Position numbers and translations under genes: made by a program. Below, in pieces: positions 35,446 through 46,449 of a stretch of DNA of 64,000 nt. Each line of letters starts with the position of its first letter. Positions within the stretch are counted from its first letter, which is position 1. Origin of the DNA: Barnesiella sp. WM24 (GTDB lineage Bacteria > Bacteroidota > Bacteroidia > Bacteroidales > Muribaculaceae). The stretch spans positions 186,001 through 250,000 of the forward strand of contig NZ_SPPC01000006.1 in assembly GCF_004570975.1 (NCBI RefSeq), written 5' to 3'. The notes beneath the pieces were generated by a model. That model was not told the DNA's origin. It searched no databases and saw only the letters and a program-made list of their open reading frames with translations.

Positions 35446-36330
35446 TTAATTCTGTTTGTTTTCTTGTGCGGGCTTTTCCGGTATTCCGATTGCCGACCGG
35501 TTGACCTGTCCCGCGGTGTCGCCTGAAAGCATTGTGCCTATATCGGGCGCTTCCTGCTCGGCTTCGTAGTCGATAGGATTCACTGCATGATGCAGTCGCT
35601 TTGCACGGCGTGTCGCCACGAGCTGTCCGCGCCATTTTACCGACAGGGTGTCGTAATAGTCCCATCCTTTTACCGGAAGCACTTCCCTGTAGGCGCGTGA
35701 CAGACGGTAAAACTTGTTGTCAAGGTCATTCATGTCACCGATGTTAATTACGTGTCCGTGAATGAGCGGGACCAATATGATATTGCGCGGATTTTCCGCC
35801 TTTATGTAGGTCACGAGCGAGTTCCATGCCGAGTCGTTGTTGAGGTAGTTTACAAGCGGCAATATGTCCTGAGGCTTGAATACCGAGTCGAAATGTCCGG
35901 TTATTATAGGCACGTCGGAGTGATAACGCGCGTTAGCCGAGATGCGTTTACCCGCCTTGTTGATGTAATAGCTCTTGTCGGCGTCAAATACCCTTGCCAC
36001 GGGCTGAAGCGGATTGACCGAGATGCGTATTTTTCCTGTCGTGGTCACCACGCAGTTGACATCTTCGATTTTGTCGATCCGTGACAATATCCTCTCGATG
36101 CTGTCGACATTGATTTCCGACAGCAGCATGGAGTCGGCATATCCCGGCAGGTCGCCTATCTCTTTGGCAATCTCCTTGCCGGTCACGAAGCGCGAGCGTA
36201 TAGAGTCGTTGACTACAATCTCCACTCCCGAGCACACTGCCGTCGAAGCCTGCATGCGCGACCATGTGACCGCCATAATAAGGTAGGCGATCAACGCAAT
36301 TGAGACGATGCAGCGCAGTATGGTTTTCAT
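35446..36330 (-). CDS. ftsQ: cell division protein FtsQ
   Basis: 294 residues. A single membrane helix (about 4-24), then a POTRA-like segment (about 35-105) and the FtsQ beta domain, then a disordered tail. It joins the early and late parts of the divisome. The family is weakly conserved; the call rests on topology and on its place between murC and ftsA, with a 1-nt overlap with murC. Confidence 0.9.
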   Translation of the reverse strand: MKTILRCIVSIALIAYLIMAVTWSRMQASTAVCSGVEIVVNDSIRSRFVTGKEIAKEIGDLPGYADSMLLSEINVDSIERILSRIDKIEDVNCVVTTTGKIRISVNPLQPVARVFDADKSYYINKAGKRISANARYHSDVPIITGHFDSVFKPQDILPLVNYLNNDSAWNSLVTYIKAENPRNIILVPLIHGHVINIGDMNDLDNKFYRLSRAYREVLPVKGWDYYDTLSVKWRGQLVATRRAKRLHHAVNPIDYEAEQEAPDIGTMLSGDTAGQVNRSAIGIPEKPAQENKQN

Positions 36331-37706
36331 CAGGCGTTTTTGACAGTTTTAACAATTTCCGGAAGGTAGTTGCATATGTCGCCGGCTCCTGCCGTCAACA
36401 AGATTTCAAAGTTACGATTTTTTATCGTCTCTGTCAAGTCATCTTTGGTAATCATTGTCTTGGCGGGGGCGGTAATGCGGTCAAAGATTATTTTTGACGT
36501 GACTCCGGGTATCGGTTCTTCCCTTGCGGGATATATGTCAAGCAGTATCACCTCGTCGGCAAGCGATAGCGCTTCGGCAAATCCGTCGGCAAAGTCGCGT
36601 GTCCGGGAATAGAGGTGGGGCTGGAAGGCTACAGTGAGCTTTCTGCCGGGATAAAGTGACTTGACTGAGCTGATTGATGCCTTCAGCTCGTCGGGGTGAT
36701 GGGCATAGTCATCGATTATTGCCTTCACGGGTGCGCTCTCTTTGAGCCAGAACTCAAAGCGTCGCTTGGGTCCCATGAAAGTGGCTATTGCCTCTTTTGC
36801 CGCTTCCGGCTCAAGGTCGCCTGTGAGGTGACAGGCGGCGAGCGCGGCGATGGCATTTTCGATGTTTATCTCTACCGGTACGCCGAGGCTTATATCGGAA
36901 ATTTTTCCGTCGGGCGTCACGAAGTCAAATATTATCTCGCCGTCGGCGTGGCGTAGGTTGTCGGCATGGAAGTCGCCTTTTTCTTTGGAGTAAGTGTAGA
37001 CTTTGACATCTTTTCCGGGACGAGGCACCAGTTTCAGTCCCTCGTGGACTATGAGCGAGCCGCCGGGACGTATCAGTTCGGTGAAGCGGGCGAAGCTTTC
37101 AAGATATGCCTCCTCTGTGCCGTATATGTCAAGATGGTCGGGGTCGGTGGCTGTTATGACAGCGATGTAGGGCGACAGGTGGTGAAACGAGCGGTCATAT
37201 TCATCGGCCTCGATTACGGAGTAGGGCGAAGTCGCGCTCAACAGAAGATTGCTGTCATAGTTGCGCAGGATGCCGCCGAGGAAGGCGTTGCATCCGACGT
37301 GACATGTATGCAATACATGTGCCGCCATCGATGACGTGGTTGTCTTTCCGTGGGTCCCTGCAAAGCATATTCCCTTGCTGTCGCGGGTGATGCGTCCGAG
37401 CACCTCGGCGCGTTTCACGACCTCATAACCATGGTCGCGGAAGTAGGTGAGCTGAGGGTGAGTGTCAGGGAGTGCCGGCGTGTAGACAACAAGCACGTTG
37501 GCGGGGTTGTCGCGGAAACTCTCCGGGATAGCCTCTGCGCTGTCGTCATAGTTGATTGCTACACCCTCTTCGGCAAGCGCGCGTGTAAGGTCGGTGGGTG
37601 TGCGGTCGTAACCGGCTACCTCACATCCGCGCGATAGGTAATAGCGTTCAAGCGCAGCCATGCCTATGCCGCCGGCTCCGGCGAAGTATATCTTGTTTTT
37701 TTCCAT
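36330..37706 (-). CDS. murC: UDP-N-acetylmuramate-L-alanine ligase
   Basis: 458 residues. GAGGIGMAALERYYLSRG at the N-terminus, ATP loop FAGTHGKTTTSSMAAH, EADEYDRSFHHL, and DDYAHHPDELKA near 333. It adds L-alanine to UDP-MurNAc. Its ends overlap both neighbours by 1 nt (murG upstream, ftsQ downstream). Confidence 0.97.
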   Translation of the reverse strand: MEKNKIYFAGAGGIGMAALERYYLSRGCEVAGYDRTPTDLTRALAEEGVAINYDDSAEAIPESFRDNPANVLVVYTPALPDTHPQLTYFRDHGYEVVKRAEVLGRITRDSKGICFAGTHGKTTTSSMAAHVLHTCHVGCNAFLGGILRNYDSNLLLSATSPYSVIEADEYDRSFHHLSPYIAVITATDPDHLDIYGTEEAYLESFARFTELIRPGGSLIVHEGLKLVPRPGKDVKVYTYSKEKGDFHADNLRHADGEIIFDFVTPDGKISDISLGVPVEINIENAIAALAACHLTGDLEPEAAKEAIATFMGPKRRFEFWLKESAPVKAIIDDYAHHPDELKASISSVKSLYPGRKLTVAFQPHLYSRTRDFADGFAEALSLADEVILLDIYPAREEPIPGVTSKIIFDRITAPAKTMITKDDLTETIKNRNFEILLTAGAGDICNYLPEIVKTVKNA

Positions 37707-38818
37707 TATTTCTTGTCGGAAAGTATGTTATAGATTGTGTCCACTATTTTCTCGTCGGCATCGCGGAGAGCCATCTTCCTGATGTTTTCTGACAGCAGTT
37801 CGCAGCGAGGCGTGTCGTTAAGGAGTGCCACGGTCTCGCTTCCGAGCTTGTCGGGCGCATCGGCGTCAAGAATCATCACGGCTGCGTTACACTGCACGAG
37901 TGCCTCGGCGTTTTTGCGCTGGTGGTCCTCAGCCACATTGGGCGACGGGATGAGGATAGTGGGCAGTCCAAGGAGCTGCAGCTCGGAAATCGTGCCCGCT
38001 CCGGCGCGTGACACCACTACATCGGCTGCTTTATATGCAAGATCCATGCGCGAGATGAACGGGGTTGCCTTGACGACATTGTTATACTTATCAGCAATCT
38101 TCCGACATTCGTCGGCATATAGCTTGCCTGTCTGCCATAACACGTAGCCGCCGGCGTTTTCAATCTTGTTGAAAGCCTTGGCGATGCTTTGGTTGATTGT
38201 GCGGGCACCGAGGCTGCCGCCAATGACAAGCACCAGTTTCCTGTGGGCGGGAAGCCCGAGCTGTCGCCGCGCCTCTTCCTTGCTGACGTCGGCTGTGAGT
38301 ATGTTGTCACGCACGGGATTTCCGGTAAGTATTATGCGGTCTTCGGGGAAAAAGCGCTGCATGTCGGGATAAGCGACGCAGATAGCCTTTGCCTCTTTGG
38401 CAAGCAGCTTGTTGGTCACGCCGGCATAGGAGTTCTGTTCTTGCAGGAGTGTCGGGATGCCATGTTTCTGTGCCTCTTTCAGCATAGGTCCGCTTGCATA
38501 GCCGCCAACACCTATGGCGATGTCGGGATTGAAGTCCTTCAACACTTTTTTTGCGCGTAGCATGCTCTTTAGCAGCTTGAACACCACTTTTACATTGCTC
38601 AACATGTTTTTGCGGTTGAATCCGCTGACTGGCAGTCCTATGATTTCGTAGCCTGCTGCGGGCACACGCTCCATCTCCATTCTTCCTTCAGCCCCAACAA
38701 ACAGAATCTCGGTCTTCGGGTCGCGTCGGCGAAGTGCGTTGGCTATCGACAGGGCGGGAAATATATGTCCGCCTGTACCACCACCGCTTATAAGTATTTT
38801 ATAGTGACGTTGTTCCAT
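37706..38818 (-). CDS. murG: UDP-GlcNAc transferase MurG
   Basis: 370 residues of the GT28 family: ISGGGTGGHIFPALSIANAL at the start (donor loop), VGVGGYASGPML, LVIGGSLGARTINQS and the donor-binding SRAGAGTISELQLLGLP. It transfers GlcNAc to lipid I, making lipid II at the inner face of the membrane. 1-nt overlap with murC. Confidence 0.97.
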   Translation of the reverse strand: MEQRHYKILISGGGTGGHIFPALSIANALRRRDPKTEILFVGAEGRMEMERVPAAGYEIIGLPVSGFNRKNMLSNVKVVFKLLKSMLRAKKVLKDFNPDIAIGVGGYASGPMLKEAQKHGIPTLLQEQNSYAGVTNKLLAKEAKAICVAYPDMQRFFPEDRIILTGNPVRDNILTADVSKEEARRQLGLPAHRKLVLVIGGSLGARTINQSIAKAFNKIENAGGYVLWQTGKLYADECRKIADKYNNVVKATPFISRMDLAYKAADVVVSRAGAGTISELQLLGLPTILIPSPNVAEDHQRKNAEALVQCNAAVMILDADAPDKLGSETVALLNDTPRCELLSENIRKMALRDADEKIVDTIYNILSDKK

Positions 38819-38846
38819 GATGATTTTTTTCTTCTACATTGACGGT

Positions 38847-40211
38847 TTAAATCTGTACCGGGTTGTTGGCGCGCAGGTCTTCGGGAAGTTCGCTGAGCTC
38901 TTCCTTGACAGCCTGCCTGCTGCCATTCTGTACGGCTGTGCGGCTCACGCTCAGCATTGCTCCAAACGCTATCGAGGTGACGAGTATCGACGTTCCACCC
39001 TTGGATATGAGCGGCAACGGCTGTCCCGATACCGGGAATGCCCCGGTGGTGATTGCCATGTGGAAAAGTGCCTGCAACACAATCATCACCGCCATTCCTG
39101 TCACAAGCAGCACCGGAAACGCGCGATGGCATTTTCTGGCAATCACGCCGGCACGCACAAGCAAGCAGAGATAAAGCACCATAAGCAGGAATCCGCCGAT
39201 AAACCCTACGTCCTCAAGGATGATTGCGAAGATATAGTCGGAAAATGCGAGCGGCAGACGCGCCGTCTCACGAGAGTTTCCTGGAAACACTCCGATGAGA
39301 CCGCCGTTGGCTTGTGCCATGTAGGAGTATTGTTCCTGACGGTTGGTCGCGGTGATAGGCTCCTCATATTTAGGCGTGGACGACATGTAGCGGTCTACTC
39401 GTGCCTGCCATGTGTGGTGGCGCTGGTTTGCCACATCTTCTGGCGCGTTTACAAGAGCGGTTGCCACTTGCGGTTCCGGTGCCCTGTCGGAGAATACGTC
39501 TTTTAACATGAATGCACCGACGGCTATGACTCCATACACGAGACCGACCGCAAGCAGTTTTTTCCATTCCGTGCCTCCAAGCACCATCATCGCGCCGCTT
39601 ATCATCATGAGCAGGATGGTATTAGTAAGACCCTGCTTGAAAAGTACCGCGCCGAAGGCAAGTACCCACAGCGCCGACCATATTATGCCGCTGTTGTTGA
39701 CTCCGATGCTTTTTTTCTGGGAACGCGCCATGATGCGCGCCACGACAAGCACCGCCGACATCTTTATGAATTCCGACGGCTGCAGGGTGATGCCGAAAAG
39801 GCTGACACTGCGTCGCGCACCGTTGACAATCTCGCCAAACGCGCTGACGTAGATCATGGCAAGCAGGCTTATCCCGGCTACAAACCAGGTGAGTCCGAAA
39901 AACCATTTGTAATGCACCTTTTCAAGGGTCCATACAATGCCGACGCCTATGGCGAGCATGATGCAGTGGCGCAGTATGGGACCGTAGACTCCCGCCGAGG
40001 CTACCTCGCGGCTCGACGCGCTGTATAGCTCAATTATTGAGATGAGACATAGCATGATGAATATGCCCCATATTGACTTGTCGCCGTGGCGCTTGTAGGG
40101 TATGGCGCTTGTGGCGGCAGCCTTAGGCGGCGCTGCCGAGGCTATGCCGGGAGCTGTTGCCGAAGCTGTTGCCTCTGCTGTGCCAAACATGTATGAGTCG
40201 TTGTCGTTCAT
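38847..40211 (-). CDS. ftsW: SEDS glycosyltransferase FtsW
   Basis: 454 residues with about ten membrane helices after a 45-residue Ala/Pro-rich cytoplasmic extension. SEDS landmarks are present: SLFGITLQPSEFIKMSAVL, NGGLIGVFPG and the C-terminal GQPLPLISKGGTSILV. It polymerises septal peptidoglycan with the FtsI transpeptidase encoded upstream in the same cluster. Confidence 0.95.
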   Translation of the reverse strand: MNDNDSYMFGTAEATASATAPGIASAAPPKAAATSAIPYKRHGDKSIWGIFIMLCLISIIELYSASSREVASAGVYGPILRHCIMLAIGVGIVWTLEKVHYKWFFGLTWFVAGISLLAMIYVSAFGEIVNGARRSVSLFGITLQPSEFIKMSAVLVVARIMARSQKKSIGVNNSGIIWSALWVLAFGAVLFKQGLTNTILLMMISGAMMVLGGTEWKKLLAVGLVYGVIAVGAFMLKDVFSDRAPEPQVATALVNAPEDVANQRHHTWQARVDRYMSSTPKYEEPITATNRQEQYSYMAQANGGLIGVFPGNSRETARLPLAFSDYIFAIILEDVGFIGGFLLMVLYLCLLVRAGVIARKCHRAFPVLLVTGMAVMIVLQALFHMAITTGAFPVSGQPLPLISKGGTSILVTSIAFGAMLSVSRTAVQNGSRQAVKEELSELPEDLRANNPVQI

Positions 40212-40245
40212 TGTCTGATAGAGAGTTTTTATATATAATGTGATG

Positions 40246-41601
40246 TCAGTTGTTCAGCCTTTTTACCGTCGCTTTGAATTGCTCTCCGCGGTCTTCGTAA
40301 CTCTTGAAGAGGTCGAAACTTGCGCAGCAGGGTGAAAGCAATACCGTGTCGCCTTCCGATGCGATTTCGGCGCAGGTCTTGACAGCCTCTTCGATAGAGT
40401 GGGTGTCGTGAATACTGTCGGTCTTTCCGGAGAAAAAGTCGAGCAGTTTACCGTTGTCTTTGCCCATACACACGATAGCCTTTACTTTTTTTCTCACAAG
40501 CGGCTCGATTTCGCTGTAGTCGTTGCCCTTGTCCTTTCCACCGAGTATAAGTATGGTGTTACGGTCGTCGGGCATACTTTCAAGCGCATACCAGCATGAG
40601 TTCACGTTGGTAGCCTTGGAGTCGTTGATGTAGCGCACTCCGTTGATTGTGTCGACATATTCGAGGCGGTGTTCCACACCGTCAAAATCTTCGAGCGCAT
40701 GGCGTATCACATCTTTCTTTATGTCAAGCAGACAAGCCGAGAGTCCTGCCGCCATCGAGTTGTAAAGATTGTGAAGGCCGTGAAGTGACAGTCCGCTCCG
40801 GGGCATTGTGAGAGAGGTGTGGGGCGTATTGAGCGCAAGCTCTCCGTTTTCATCAACGTAGGCGGCTGAATTTTGTTCAAAGTGTTCGCTGAACGGATAT
40901 AATTTCGCTTCTGTGTCAATGCTTTTCAGTTGGGCGGTGATCACAGGGTCATCCTGCCAGAAGATAAACGCGTCTTCGGGAGTCTGGTTGCGTATGATGC
41001 GGAACTTTGCGTTGATGTAGTTCTGCATCTTGTAGTCGTAGCGGTCCATGTGGTCGGGGGTGATGTTGAGCATCACGGCAACGTTGGCTTTGAAGTCATA
41101 CATGTTTTCAAGCTGGAAGCTGCTCAGCTCGATTACATAAACTTCGTGTGGGTCACGCGCTACCTGAAGGGCAAGGCTTTTGCCTACATTTCCGGCAAGA
41201 CCCACATTGATTCCCGCATTTTGAAGGATGTGGTAGGTGAGAAGAGTGGTTGTGGTCTTTCCGTTACTACCGGTTATACAGACCATTTTTGCATCGGTGA
41301 AGCGTCCGGCAAACTCGATTTCCGAGATTACCGGTATGCCTGCCGCTGTGATTTTCTGCATGATGGGCGATGTGGGCGGTATGCCGGGGCTTTTAATCAC
41401 CTCGGCTGCGTTGAGAATCGACGATTCGGTGTGTCCGCCCTCCTCATAGGCTATCTGTTCAGAGTCGAGTTGTTCCTTGTAACGGGAGGGAATTGACCCG
41501 AAGTCTGACAGGAATACGTCGTAGCCCTTGTCTTTGGCGAGGATTGCGGCCCCTACACCGCTTTCACCGCCGCCTAATATTACTATGCGGTTGTTGTTCA
41601 T
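40246..41601 (-). CDS. murD: UDP-N-acetylmuramoyl-alanine-D-glutamate ligase
   Basis: 451 residues. GGGESGVGAAILAKDKG at the start, ATP loop VCITGSNGKTTTTLLTYHIL, ELSSFQLENM, NITPDHMDRY and NDSKATNVNS. It adds D-glutamate to UDP-MurNAc-L-Ala. 1-nt overlap with mraY. Confidence 0.97.
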   Translation of the reverse strand: MNNNRIVILGGGESGVGAAILAKDKGYDVFLSDFGSIPSRYKEQLDSEQIAYEEGGHTESSILNAAEVIKSPGIPPTSPIMQKITAAGIPVISEIEFAGRFTDAKMVCITGSNGKTTTTLLTYHILQNAGINVGLAGNVGKSLALQVARDPHEVYVIELSSFQLENMYDFKANVAVMLNITPDHMDRYDYKMQNYINAKFRIIRNQTPEDAFIFWQDDPVITAQLKSIDTEAKLYPFSEHFEQNSAAYVDENGELALNTPHTSLTMPRSGLSLHGLHNLYNSMAAGLSACLLDIKKDVIRHALEDFDGVEHRLEYVDTINGVRYINDSKATNVNSCWYALESMPDDRNTILILGGKDKGNDYSEIEPLVRKKVKAIVCMGKDNGKLLDFFSGKTDSIHDTHSIEEAVKTCAEIASEGDTVLLSPCCASFDLFKSYEDRGEQFKATVKRLNN

Positions 41602-42860
41602 TATCTTATTTTTAGAGTGACAAATGTTATTACTGCGAGAAATATGCCTATAATCCAGAAGCGCGTCACAATCTTGGACTCAGGAATAGCGGAGTAAGGA
41701 CGCTGGATGAGTGCCTGTATCGTGCCTCCGGCTTTCTGATAGTGGTGATGGAGCGGTGTCATCTTGAACACACGCTTGCCCTCGCCGGTCTTTCGCTTGG
41801 TGTATTTGAAGTATGCCACCTGCAATATCACCGACAGGTCTTCGATGAAGAAGATGGCACAGAGAATCGGGAGAAGCAGCTCCTTCCTGATAAGGATGGC
41901 GAAGACGGCGATTATGCCGCCGAGAGTAAGGCTTCCGGTGTCGCCCATGAATACCTGCGCGGGGTAGGCGTTATACCACAGAAAGCCGATGAGGGCGCCT
42001 ATGAATGCCGCCATATACACCACCAGCTCCTCCGACCCCGGTATATACATTATATTCAGGTAGGAGGAGTAGATGATATTGGCGCCGAGATAAGCCATGA
42101 TGGCGAGCGCGGTGCCTATTATCGCCGAGGTGCCTGTGGCGAGCCCGTCAAGTCCGTCGGTGAGATTTGCTCCGTTGGATGTCGCCGTGACGACAAATAT
42201 CACGACAAGCACAAACAGAATCCAGCCGCCTGTCGCTGCATACTTGCCCATCCATTGGGTGAAGTAGGCATAGTTGAAGTTGTTGTTTTTTACAAAAGGT
42301 ATTGTAGTCTGGGGCGACTTGATGTTCTCCCCTTTGTACTCGACCACTATTTCGTGATTCTCGACATTTTCGGTCTCGATGTTTTCCCTCATTGTGATTG
42401 AGGGGCTGAACACCATCGTGAGTCCTACGATAAGTCCGAGACCTATCTGCCCTACAATCTTGAACTTGCCTTTCAGCCCGTCTTTGTCACGTCGCGCCAC
42501 CTTGATGTAGTCGTCAAGAAATCCGATTGTACCGAGCCAGAGAGTGGCGACAATCATCAGCATCATATAGACATTGGAGAGATTGCCAACAAGAAGACAC
42601 GGAACCAGGATGGCTATTATGATTATGACTCCGCCCATAGTGGGGGTGCCGGTCTTCTTCATCTGTCCTTCAAGCCCGAGGTCACGGATGATTTCTCCCA
42701 CCTGCATGAGCTGAAGGCGGTCGATGATGCGGCGTCCGAATACGATGGCGATAAACAGTGACAGCACAAGTGCCGCTCCGGAGCGGAAGGTGATGTAGTC
42801 CATCAGTCGCGCTCCGGGGAAACCGAGTTGTCCGAGATAGTTGAATAGGTAATATAACAT
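41601..42860 (-). CDS. mraY: phospho-MurNAc-pentapeptide transferase
   Basis: 419 residues, about 60 longer than E. coli MraY because of an insert near 165-215 typical of Bacteroidetes. Motifs: [42 protein letters not shown] and [15 protein letters not shown]. It makes lipid I from UDP-MurNAc-pentapeptide and undecaprenyl phosphate in the inner membrane. Confidence 0.97.
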   Translation of the reverse strand: MLYYLFNYLGQLGFPGARLMDYITFRSGAALVLSLFIAIVFGRRIIDRLQLMQVGEIIRDLGLEGQMKKTGTPTMGGVIIIIAILVPCLLVGNLSNVYMMLMIVATLWLGTIGFLDDYIKVARRDKDGLKGKFKIVGQIGLGLIVGLTMVFSPSITMRENIETENVENHEIVVEYKGENIKSPQTTIPFVKNNNFNYAYFTQWMGKYAATGGWILFVLVVIFVVTATSNGANLTDGLDGLATGTSAIIGTALAIMAYLGANIIYSSYLNIMYIPGSEELVVYMAAFIGALIGFLWYNAYPAQVFMGDTGSLTLGGIIAVFAILIRKELLLPILCAIFFIEDLSVILQVAYFKYTKRKTGEGKRVFKMTPLHHHYQKAGGTIQALIQRPYSAIPESKIVTRFWIIGIFLAVITFVTLKIR

Positions 42861-42872
42861 GTCTGAATTTGG

Positions 42873-44333
42873 TTATGCTTCGTTGGCAAAAACTTCTTTT
42901 ATGACCTCGCGGTCGTCGAAATGGTGTTTCACTCCCTTTATTTCCTGATAATCTTCATGACCCTTGCCTGCAATGAGGATTACGTCGCCGGGCTGTGCGA
43001 TTACGGCGGCTGTCCTTATCGCCTCGCGGCGGTCAACGATGCTCAATGTCTTCTTCTTTCCTTCAAGCTCGAGTCCGGCTTCCATGTCGTGGAGTATCTC
43101 CGCGGGGTCTTCGTCGCGCGGGTTGTCTGACGTGAGAATCAGGCGGTCGCTGCGCAGTGACGCCTCCTTTGCCATAATCGGACGCTTGCCTTTGTCGCGG
43201 TTGCCGCCGGCACCCACGACTGTGATTATCGAGCCGCGGTTGCCGATAACCTCGCGTATTGCCTGAAGCACGTTGACTACGGCGTCGGGGGTGTGGGCAT
43301 AGTCGACGATGGCGGTGTAGCCTTTCGGTGAGTGGAATGCCTGGAAACGTCCGGCTACAGGCACGAGGCGGCTCATGTTGACGAGTATTTCCTCGATGTC
43401 CCATCCGAGAAGCACTGACGCTCCGTAGACGGCGGTAAGATTGTAGGCATTGAACTTACCGGTGAAGAGCACTTCCACTTCGCGTCCGTTGAAGCTCATG
43501 GTTGTGCCGTCAAGGCGGCTCTCTATCACCTTTCCGGTGAAGTCGGCGCGGGTGCGCAGTGAATAGGTGTATTTTTTCGCGTCGGTGTTCTGCAGCATTA
43601 CCTCGCCGGTCTTGTCGTCAAGATTGGTGAGGGCGAAGGCGCTTGCCGGCAGTCCGTCGAAAAATGATTTTTTTGCGGCGAGATATGCCTCGACGGTCTT
43701 GTGATAGTCGAGGTGGTCGCGTGTGAGATTGGAGAATATACCGCCGGCGAAGTGCAATCCTGCTATGCGGTGCTGATGTGCGGCATGTGAGCTGACCTCC
43801 ATAGAGGCGTAGGAGCATCCCGCCTCTACCATGCGGTGTAGGAGCGAGTTGATAGTGAGGGGGTCGGGGGTCGTCTGGTTGGTCGGGATAGCCTCGGTTT
43901 CGATGTAATTGCAGACAGTGGAGAGCAGACCTGCCTTGTAGCCCATTAGACGAGACATTTCGTAGATCAGCGTGGCGGTCGTGGTCTTTCCGTTGGTGCC
44001 GGTGACACCTACAAGCTTCAGCTTGCGAGAGGGGTTGTCCCACCATTCGGAGGCGAGGTATCCGAGCGCGATAGCCGAGTTGCTTACTTTTATATAAGTG
44101 ATTGAAGTCTCAAGAAATTCCGGGAACTCCTCACATACGATAGCTGCTACGCCGCTATATTGAAGTAGCGGGATAAAAGAGTGTCCGTCGACATTGGTGC
44201 CGCGCACGGCAACAAAGAGTGAGCCGGTGGTGACTTTGCGCGAGTCGCTTACAACATCGGTGATTACCTTGTCGTCGGAACCTATTATTTCTTCCACCAT
44301 TATGGCGGAAAGGAGTGTCGTGAGAGATTTCAT
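42873..44333 (-). CDS. murE: UDP-MurNAc-tripeptide ligase (meso-DAP adding)
   Basis: 486 residues. ATP loop [38 protein letters not shown] and, near 405, [10 protein letters not shown]. The DNPR motif marks the enzymes that add meso-diaminopimelate rather than lysine, so the organism's cell wall is DAP-type, in agreement with dapB. 12 nt before mraY. Confidence 0.97.
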   Translation of the reverse strand: MKSLTTLLSAIMVEEIIGSDDKVITDVVSDSRKVTTGSLFVAVRGTNVDGHSFIPLLQYSGVAAIVCEEFPEFLETSITYIKVSNSAIALGYLASEWWDNPSRKLKLVGVTGTNGKTTTATLIYEMSRLMGYKAGLLSTVCNYIETEAIPTNQTTPDPLTINSLLHRMVEAGCSYASMEVSSHAAHQHRIAGLHFAGGIFSNLTRDHLDYHKTVEAYLAAKKSFFDGLPASAFALTNLDDKTGEVMLQNTDAKKYTYSLRTRADFTGKVIESRLDGTTMSFNGREVEVLFTGKFNAYNLTAVYGASVLLGWDIEEILVNMSRLVPVAGRFQAFHSPKGYTAIVDYAHTPDAVVNVLQAIREVIGNRGSIITVVGAGGNRDKGKRPIMAKEASLRSDRLILTSDNPRDEDPAEILHDMEAGLELEGKKKTLSIVDRREAIRTAAVIAQPGDVILIAGKGHEDYQEIKGVKHHFDDREVIKEVFANEA

Positions 44334-44367
44334 ATTGTGTTGTTATCTGTTAGAAAATACGTTTTGT

Positions 44368-46449
44368 TTACTGGGCAAGGGTCAAGGTGACGCGTTGTCC
44401 GGGTGTTATCTTTGAGCCGGGCGGAAGCGACTGTGCCACGACATAGCCCGTGCCGTTGATTCTGACATCGACGCCCGACTTTTCAAGCAGGTGGATTGCG
44501 TCGCGCAGATTGTAGCCTACAACACTCGGCATGCCTGATTTTGCCTCGCGGGGCTGGAAGTAGCGCATGGGACCGAGTTCGAGTCTGCTGCGCAGGTGCT
44601 CGAAGCGGTTGCGGTTTGCAGTGGCATATAAGGTCGGACGCACATCCCGGGGGGTTCCTGACCGATAGTCGGAACTGTTTTCAAGCATGCCGCGCGAATA
44701 CATCTTCAAGGCGATGTTTTTGAGCACGGTGCCCGAAGTGCTTGCGGCACCAAACATGTTCTGCTTTGGATAGCATGTAAGCACTATGCATGAGTATAGA
44801 GGGTTTTCTGCGGGGAAAAATCCGCAGAAAGCAAGACGCTTCTTGGATGTGTTGTAGCCTCCACCCTCGATGATATAGCAGGTGCCGGTCTTACCTGCAA
44901 TTTTCACGCGGTCATTGCGGAGAAGTTTGCCTGTGCCATGCTCACCCCACACTACGTCGGTCAGCATCTGTCTCATCAGTTCCGCATTTTTTGAGGAGCA
45001 TGCCCTGCCGTTGCCCATGTATGATATAGGAAGCACCGAGTCGGTGTCTATGCCGATAAGCTGGTCGACAAGTCTCGGCTTTACATAGACGCCGTCGTTG
45101 GCAATCGCATTGTAGATTGACAGGGTGTAGAGAGGGGGGATTTCGGTGGTGTAGCCGTAGCACATGCGCGACAGGGCGATTCTTCCTCCGCGGTTGCTTG
45201 CCACAGAGTCGATGCGTGGCGGGCGTTCGCCAGCGATGCCTGTGTTCATCGGGTCGAGGAAGCCGAGATTCTTGAGCCTTGAGTAGAAGGCTCCGGGGTT
45301 TTCGCCGTAGCGCGACGTGATGATTTTAGCCATGCCTATGTTGGATGAGCGCTCTATGACTTCGCGTATCGCCATGGAAGGGGCACCGTGGGAGTCGGTG
45401 ATTGCCTTTCCTCCGGCATATGGGAACGAATGTCCGGTCTCGATTATGTCGTCGACATTTTTCACGATGCCGTCTTCAAGGGCTATCATCATGGACAGGG
45501 TTTTTACGACCGACCCCGGCTCATATCCAAGCACCGCGCGGTTCATGCCCTCGATGTATTCATCGGAATAGGGGCTTTTTTCAAGGTTGGAGATGGCGCG
45601 GATGTTGCCGGTCTTGACCTCCATCAACACAGCCACGCCCCAGTCGGCGTTGCACGTCGTGAGTACATTGTTAAGCTCGTTTTCGACGATGTCCTGCATA
45701 TTGATGTCGATGGTCGTGCGTATGTTGTAGCCCGGCGTGGGGGGCACGTCGGTCCAGTTTACGATATCTTTGGTCAACGGTACTTTTTTCGCTATTCCGG
45801 GCTTGCCGTAGAGCAGGGTGTCGAGCGCTCGCTCAAGTCCGGAGATTCCGTGGGTCTGTCCGGTCACTGAGTCAATGCCCACGCCTCCGATGCTTCGGCG
45901 TGCCATAGCCCCGTAGGGATTCACGCGTCGGTTTATGCGCTCGCGGGTAAGACCGTTTTTGTTAGGATTTTTTATGCAGAAAAAAGGGAATGTGCGCAGT
46001 AGCTGATATTGGGAGTAAGAGATGTTTGACAAGATTTTGTAGGCGCGCGGGCGCTTGTTCTTGTCAGCGATGTCCATCGGCTTTTTAAGGCGTTTCATCC
46101 ACTCGTCGCGTGTGCGCACGGGGAAGTGTAGAGCCAGCGAGTCGGCGAGCGAGTCGAGTGCAAGGAGGTATCGTCCTTCGAGAAATCTCTCGCTTCGGAA
46201 ATCTATGCGGATTGTGTAGAAGCAAAGATTGGTGGCAAGAATCTGCCCGTTGTCGGAGAGTATGTCTCCGCGTTCCGGGCGTATGGTGTCGGTGCGCGAC
46301 AGCTCCACCATTGCTTTTGCATTCCATTTCGGCGCCGAGAGCACGGTGTTGTCAAGAGCGAAATACACGACTCTGCCTACCAGCAGCATGAGCACGGCGA
46401 TTACTACGAGGTAGCGGAACAGGATATGTGTGCGGTTCTCCTTCTTCAT
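44368..46449 (-). CDS. ftsI: division transpeptidase FtsI (PBP3) with PASTA domain
   Basis: 693 residues. One membrane helix (about 10-30), the dimerisation domain, and a transpeptidase domain with active-site S313-V-V-K316 (EPGSVVKTL), SSN at 368-370 and KTGT in KIAGKTGTCY. A single PASTA domain ends the protein (GMPSVVGYNLRDAIHLLEKS). It cross-links septal peptidoglycan with FtsW. Its start overlaps the ftsL-like stop by 4 nt. Confidence 0.96.
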   Translation of the reverse strand: MKKENRTHILFRYLVVIAVLMLLVGRVVYFALDNTVLSAPKWNAKAMVELSRTDTIRPERGDILSDNGQILATNLCFYTIRIDFRSERFLEGRYLLALDSLADSLALHFPVRTRDEWMKRLKKPMDIADKNKRPRAYKILSNISYSQYQLLRTFPFFCIKNPNKNGLTRERINRRVNPYGAMARRSIGGVGIDSVTGQTHGISGLERALDTLLYGKPGIAKKVPLTKDIVNWTDVPPTPGYNIRTTIDINMQDIVENELNNVLTTCNADWGVAVLMEVKTGNIRAISNLEKSPYSDEYIEGMNRAVLGYEPGSVVKTLSMMIALEDGIVKNVDDIIETGHSFPYAGGKAITDSHGAPSMAIREVIERSSNIGMAKIITSRYGENPGAFYSRLKNLGFLDPMNTGIAGERPPRIDSVASNRGGRIALSRMCYGYTTEIPPLYTLSIYNAIANDGVYVKPRLVDQLIGIDTDSVLPISYMGNGRACSSKNAELMRQMLTDVVWGEHGTGKLLRNDRVKIAGKTGTCYIIEGGGYNTSKKRLAFCGFFPAENPLYSCIVLTCYPKQNMFGAASTSGTVLKNIALKMYSRGMLENSSDYRSGTPRDVRPTLYATANRNRFEHLRSRLELGPMRYFQPREAKSGMPSVVGYNLRDAIHLLEKSGVDVRINGTGYVVAQSLPPGSKITPGQRVTLTLAQ